From SFHK01 sp045538305 (GTDB lineage Bacteria > Bacillota > Clostridia > Christensenellales > Aristaeellaceae), in contig JAZSRC010000091.1 of assembly GCA_045538305.1 (NCBI GenBank), positions 6,509 through 70,508 on the forward strand: a DNA stretch of 64,000 nucleotides, read 5' to 3'. The notes beneath the pieces are model-generated. The model saw only the letters and a list, made by a program, of their open reading frames with translations, was not told the origin of the DNA and did not search any database. A program made the translations under genes and the position numbers. Positions 61,887-64,000 of this stretch are shown here, in pieces. Within the stretch, counting starts at the first letter, position 1. Each line of letters opens with the position of its first letter.

Positions 61887-62725
61887 ACAACATGAAATTG
61901 CGCTTCAGAAACGGTCTTGGCAAAGCGTTTACCATGAGCTACGACGACGGCGTAGAGCAGGATGTGCGCCTGATTGAGCTTATGCGCAAAAACGGCATTA
62001 AGGGTACGTTTAACCTGAGCGCCGGTTGCTTTGCAAAAAAGGGAATCGTTTATCCCACCGGTCAGGTTCACCGCAGAATGGACAAGGATACCTGCATAAG
62101 CGTATATCAGGGCAATGATATTGAAGTTGCGATCCATGGCTATACGCACCCTTTCCTCGAAGCGGTTCCCGCGCCCACAGCAATGATGGAAATCATACGC
62201 GACCGCACGGAGCTTGAAGAGGCGTTTGGCTGCATCATCCGCGGCATGGCGTATCCCTACGGAACGTATGACGACCACGTAGTGGATATCCTCCGAATGG
62301 CCGGAATCGCCTACTCCCGCACGGTGGAGGCGCGCGCAAACTTTGATATTCCAAAGGATTGGCTGCGTATGGGCGCCACCTGCCATCACAATCACCCGAA
62401 GCTCAACGAGCTTCTGGATATATTCGTAAATGAAACGCCCACCGCCCGTCAGGACGCCTTCCTCTTCTACCTGTGGGGGCATTCCTACGAGTTCGAGGGC
62501 GACGACAACTGGCAGCTGATTGAAAGTTTTCTTGAGAAAATCGGCGGACGCAGCAACGTATGGTATGCCACCAATATCGAAATTGTCGATTACGTGAACG
62601 CGTTTCGCTCGCTCATATTCTCCGTGCATGCTGACAGCGCCTATAATCCCAGCGCAATAGATGTCTGGGCGCAGGTAGACAACAGAGTGGTGCATTTCCC
62701 CGCCGGAAAGACCGTAAAACTCTGA
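61883..62725 (+). CDS. Polysaccharide deacetylase family protein
   Basis: 280 residues, no signal peptide. The NodB-like motifs are AFTMSYDDGVEQD (Asp pair), AIHGYTHPFLE (a variant of the HxxxH metal site) and MAYPYGTYDD. Family members remove N- or O-acetyl groups from glycans, using a divalent metal. Lack of an export signal makes a cytosolic sugar substrate more likely than cell wall. ATG start overlaps the previous stop (ATGA). Confidence 0.85.
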   Translation: MNNMKLRFRNGLGKAFTMSYDDGVEQDVRLIELMRKNGIKGTFNLSAGCFAKKGIVYPTGQVHRRMDKDTCISVYQGNDIEVAIHGYTHPFLEAVPAPTAMMEIIRDRTELEEAFGCIIRGMAYPYGTYDDHVVDILRMAGIAYSRTVEARANFDIPKDWLRMGATCHHNHPKLNELLDIFVNETPTARQDAFLFYLWGHSYEFEGDDNWQLIESFLEKIGGRSNVWYATNIEIVDYVNAFRSLIFSVHADSAYNPSAIDVWAQVDNRVVHFPAGKTVKL

Positions 62726-62760
62726 CAGTCGACGTCTTTTTGATCCCGATTAAAAGCATT

Positions 62761-62797
62761 AAACCGCACAGCCTGAAATGGCGCGCGGTTTCATTTT
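62761..62797 (+). terminator. Terminator of the deacetylase unit
   Basis: A 7-base-pair stem (AAACCGC/GCGGTTT) with a 17-base loop is followed by CATTTTTGCC, about 35 bases after the stop codon. Confidence 0.6.
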
Positions 62798-62829
62798 TGC
62801 CATACTCGCTTTTTCCGAGACTCATCCGG

Positions 62830-63060
62830 TATTTTTATACATCATATTAACCATATATGCATAATCTACAGCGATATAATGCATTTGTATGCAGGCGACA
62901 ATTCATATCCACACGAACAGATCTCTTACTATTTACGGTGTTTTCCGGAATATTCCTGCATTCTGTAGAATTGTACCCGCCCATATCAAGGAAAATCCGA
63001 AATATTTGATTTTCGTCTTTCAAATATTCATACTTACCCATGCGAATGAAATTCGCATAA
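62830..63060. promoter_or_regulatory. AT-rich, palindrome-dense region upstream of the livJ-like gene
   Basis: This gene-free stretch holds three perfect inverted repeats: GGAATATTCC (62947-62956), AATATTTGA-N10-TCAAATATT (63001-63028) and ATGCGAAT-GAA-ATTCGCAT (63040-63058). The last ends 20 bases before the -35 box, a good place for an activator. Also ATGCAT repeats near 62857 and 62880. No coding sequence is supported. Confidence 0.5.
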
Positions 63061-63077
63061 AATTACATAATGATTAC

Positions 63078-63106
63078 TTGACAATGACGTTTAGTAAGTG
63101 TATATT
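63078..63106 (+). promoter_or_regulatory. Promoter of the livJ-like gene
   Basis: Perfect TTGACA (63078-63083), 17 bases, TATATT (63101-63106), about 70 bases before the start. Confidence 0.75.
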
Positions 63107-63177
63107 ACCCATATCGTTTTCACATACCTAAATGAGTATGGAATTCGGACGAAATACTATATTGGGAGGATATTACA

Positions 63178-64000
63178 ATGAAGTTCACCAAGACGATCCT
63201 TGCCATGATTCTCGCAATCGTTATGGCAATGTCCATCGCTTCCGTAGCCATGGCTGAGAACGCAATCAAGCTCGGTATTATCGGCCCCCTCACCGGCCCC
63301 TATGCCCAGTATGGTCTGGCCGTAGAATACGGCGCAAAGATCGCAGCCGATGAAATCAACGCCAAGGGCGGCATTCAGTTCGAAATTCTTGCTGAGGACG
63401 ATCAGGGCGACGGCGAGCTCGGCGTAAACGCTTACAACAAACTGCTCGACGACGGCGTAACCATCATGCTCGGCACCGTAACCTCCGGCTCCTGCATCGC
63501 AGTATCCGAATACGCATATGAAGAGCGAATCTTCATGCTCACTCCATCAGGTTCCGCCGATGTTATCACCGAAGGAAAGGATAACATCTATCGCGTTTGC
63601 TTCAAGGATTCCGCTCAGGGTACTGCTTCCGCTCAGTACATTGTAGACAATGCACTGGCCAGCAAGGTTGGCGTTATCTATAACAATGCGCAGGACTACT
63701 CCGTTGGTATCTACCAGTCCTTCATGGCGAAAGCTGCTGAACTGGGTCTGGAAGTTGTTGCTCAGTCTACCTTCTCCGACGATAATAACGCAGACTTCTC
63801 CGTTCAGATCGCCGATATGAAGAGCGCCGGCGCAGAGCTGGTATTCCTTCCCATCTACTACACCCCCGCTTCCATGATTCTCGCTCAGTCCAACGCCATC
63901 GGCTATCAGCCCGTATTCTTCGGCGTAGACGGCATGGACGGCATCCTCGCACTGGAAGGCTTCGACAAGAGCCTGGCTGAAGGCGTTATGCTGCTGACTC
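63178..64000 (+). CDS. Branched-chain amino acid-type ABC binding protein (LivJ-like), 3' end cut
   Basis: At least 274 residues, running off the window. A signal peptide ends at AMA|ENAIK (about 26) with no lipobox. The periplasmic-binding type I fold is clear: IKLGIIGPLTGPYAQYG, AADEINAKGGIQ, TSGSCIAVSEYA and FLPIYYTPASMILAQ. Members bind Leu/Ile/Val or other amino acids. Start ATG behind GGGAGGATATTACA. Codon use is very biased, as in the other two binding-protein genes, implying high expression. The permease and ATPase genes probably lie just beyond the window. Confidence 0.92.
   Translation, partial: MKFTKTILAMILAIVMAMSIASVAMAENAIKLGIIGPLTGPYAQYGLAVEYGAKIAADEINAKGGIQFEILAEDDQGDGELGVNAYNKLLDDGVTIMLGTVTSGSCIAVSEYAYEERIFMLTPSGSADVITEGKDNIYRVCFKDSAQGTASAQYIVDNALASKVGVIYNNAQDYSVGIYQSFMAKAAELGLEVVAQSTFSDDNNADFSVQIADMKSAGAELVFLPIYYTPASMILAQSNAIGYQPVFFGVDGMDGILALEGFDKSLAEGVMLLT

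Noticed and set aside
1..64000. CRISPR arrays, insertion sequences, prophage or integrative elements
   Set aside because: No regularly spaced direct repeats, transposase, integrase or phage structural genes were seen, and gene order looks like stable chromosome.

Overview
The window looks like ordinary chromosome from a Gram-positive-lineage anaerobe of the class Clostridia, probably a plant-fibre user of gut or rumen. Supporting features are strong AGGAGG-type ribosome sites, near-consensus TTGACA/TATAAT promoters, T-box and yybP-ykoY riboswitches, a DnaD/DnaI replication pair, a SpoIIIE-type translocase, a YlbJ-like protein and many carbohydrate genes. I saw no insertion sequence, phage, CRISPR array or rRNA. 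A Christensenellales/Aristaeellaceae-like host is only a guess from the style of the secreted proteins.

Layout. 1-1.6 kb: an OFA-family MFS transporter behind a T-box whose specifier reads as UAC (Tyr). 1.7-7 kb: feoB, an archaeal-type IMP cyclohydrolase (PurO), two tandem esterases and a YlbJ-like membrane protein. 7-11.3 kb: a secreted peptidoglycan-binding-like protein, an MFS carrier and a MATE exporter. 11.4-20 kb: a glycan operon made of a secreted GH13, a secreted GH53 galactanase, a sugar-binding protein, two MalFG-type permeases and a MsmX-type ATPase. 20-21 kb: pyroglutamyl peptidase and tRNA-Ser(GGA). 21-29.5 kb (minus strand): a family-5 binding protein, OppBCDF-type transporter and GH3 beta-glucosidase operon with a perfect promoter and a LacI-type palindrome. 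29.6-32.5 kb: a frameshifted small gene, a ROK sugar kinase and tagaturonate epimerase UxaE. 32.5-43.2 kb: an Lhr helicase, then DnaD, DnaI, a YbaK-type deacylase, a membrane protein and TrkA/TrkH. 43.2-45.2 kb: an SDR and a URO-D-fold protein. 45.3-53.4 kb: ftsK/spoIIIE, rimO, pgsA, cinA and a TetM-like GTPase, tightly packed. 53.5-57 kb: a membrane-bound AraC regulator and a GH105 unsaturated rhamnogalacturonyl hydrolase. 57-59.6 kb: manganese exporter mntP behind a yybP-ykoY riboswitch, an unlisted 36-residue membrane peptide gene with a perfect promoter and palindrome, and a GltS symporter. 59.7-64 kb: an unknown protein, a zinc metallopeptidase, a DUF2007-like protein, a polysaccharide deacetylase and the start of a LivJ-like binding protein.

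How it works together. GH53, GH105, UxaE, the ROK kinase, GH3, the esterases and two oligosaccharide ABC systems outline pectin/RG-I and beta-glucoside use spread over several units. The proteins with the clearest export signals lack a lipobox and share Glu at the predicted +1 position. The most unusual items are the Tyr-type T-box on an OFA carrier and the small membrane peptide with its palindromic operator ahead of the manganese riboswitch.
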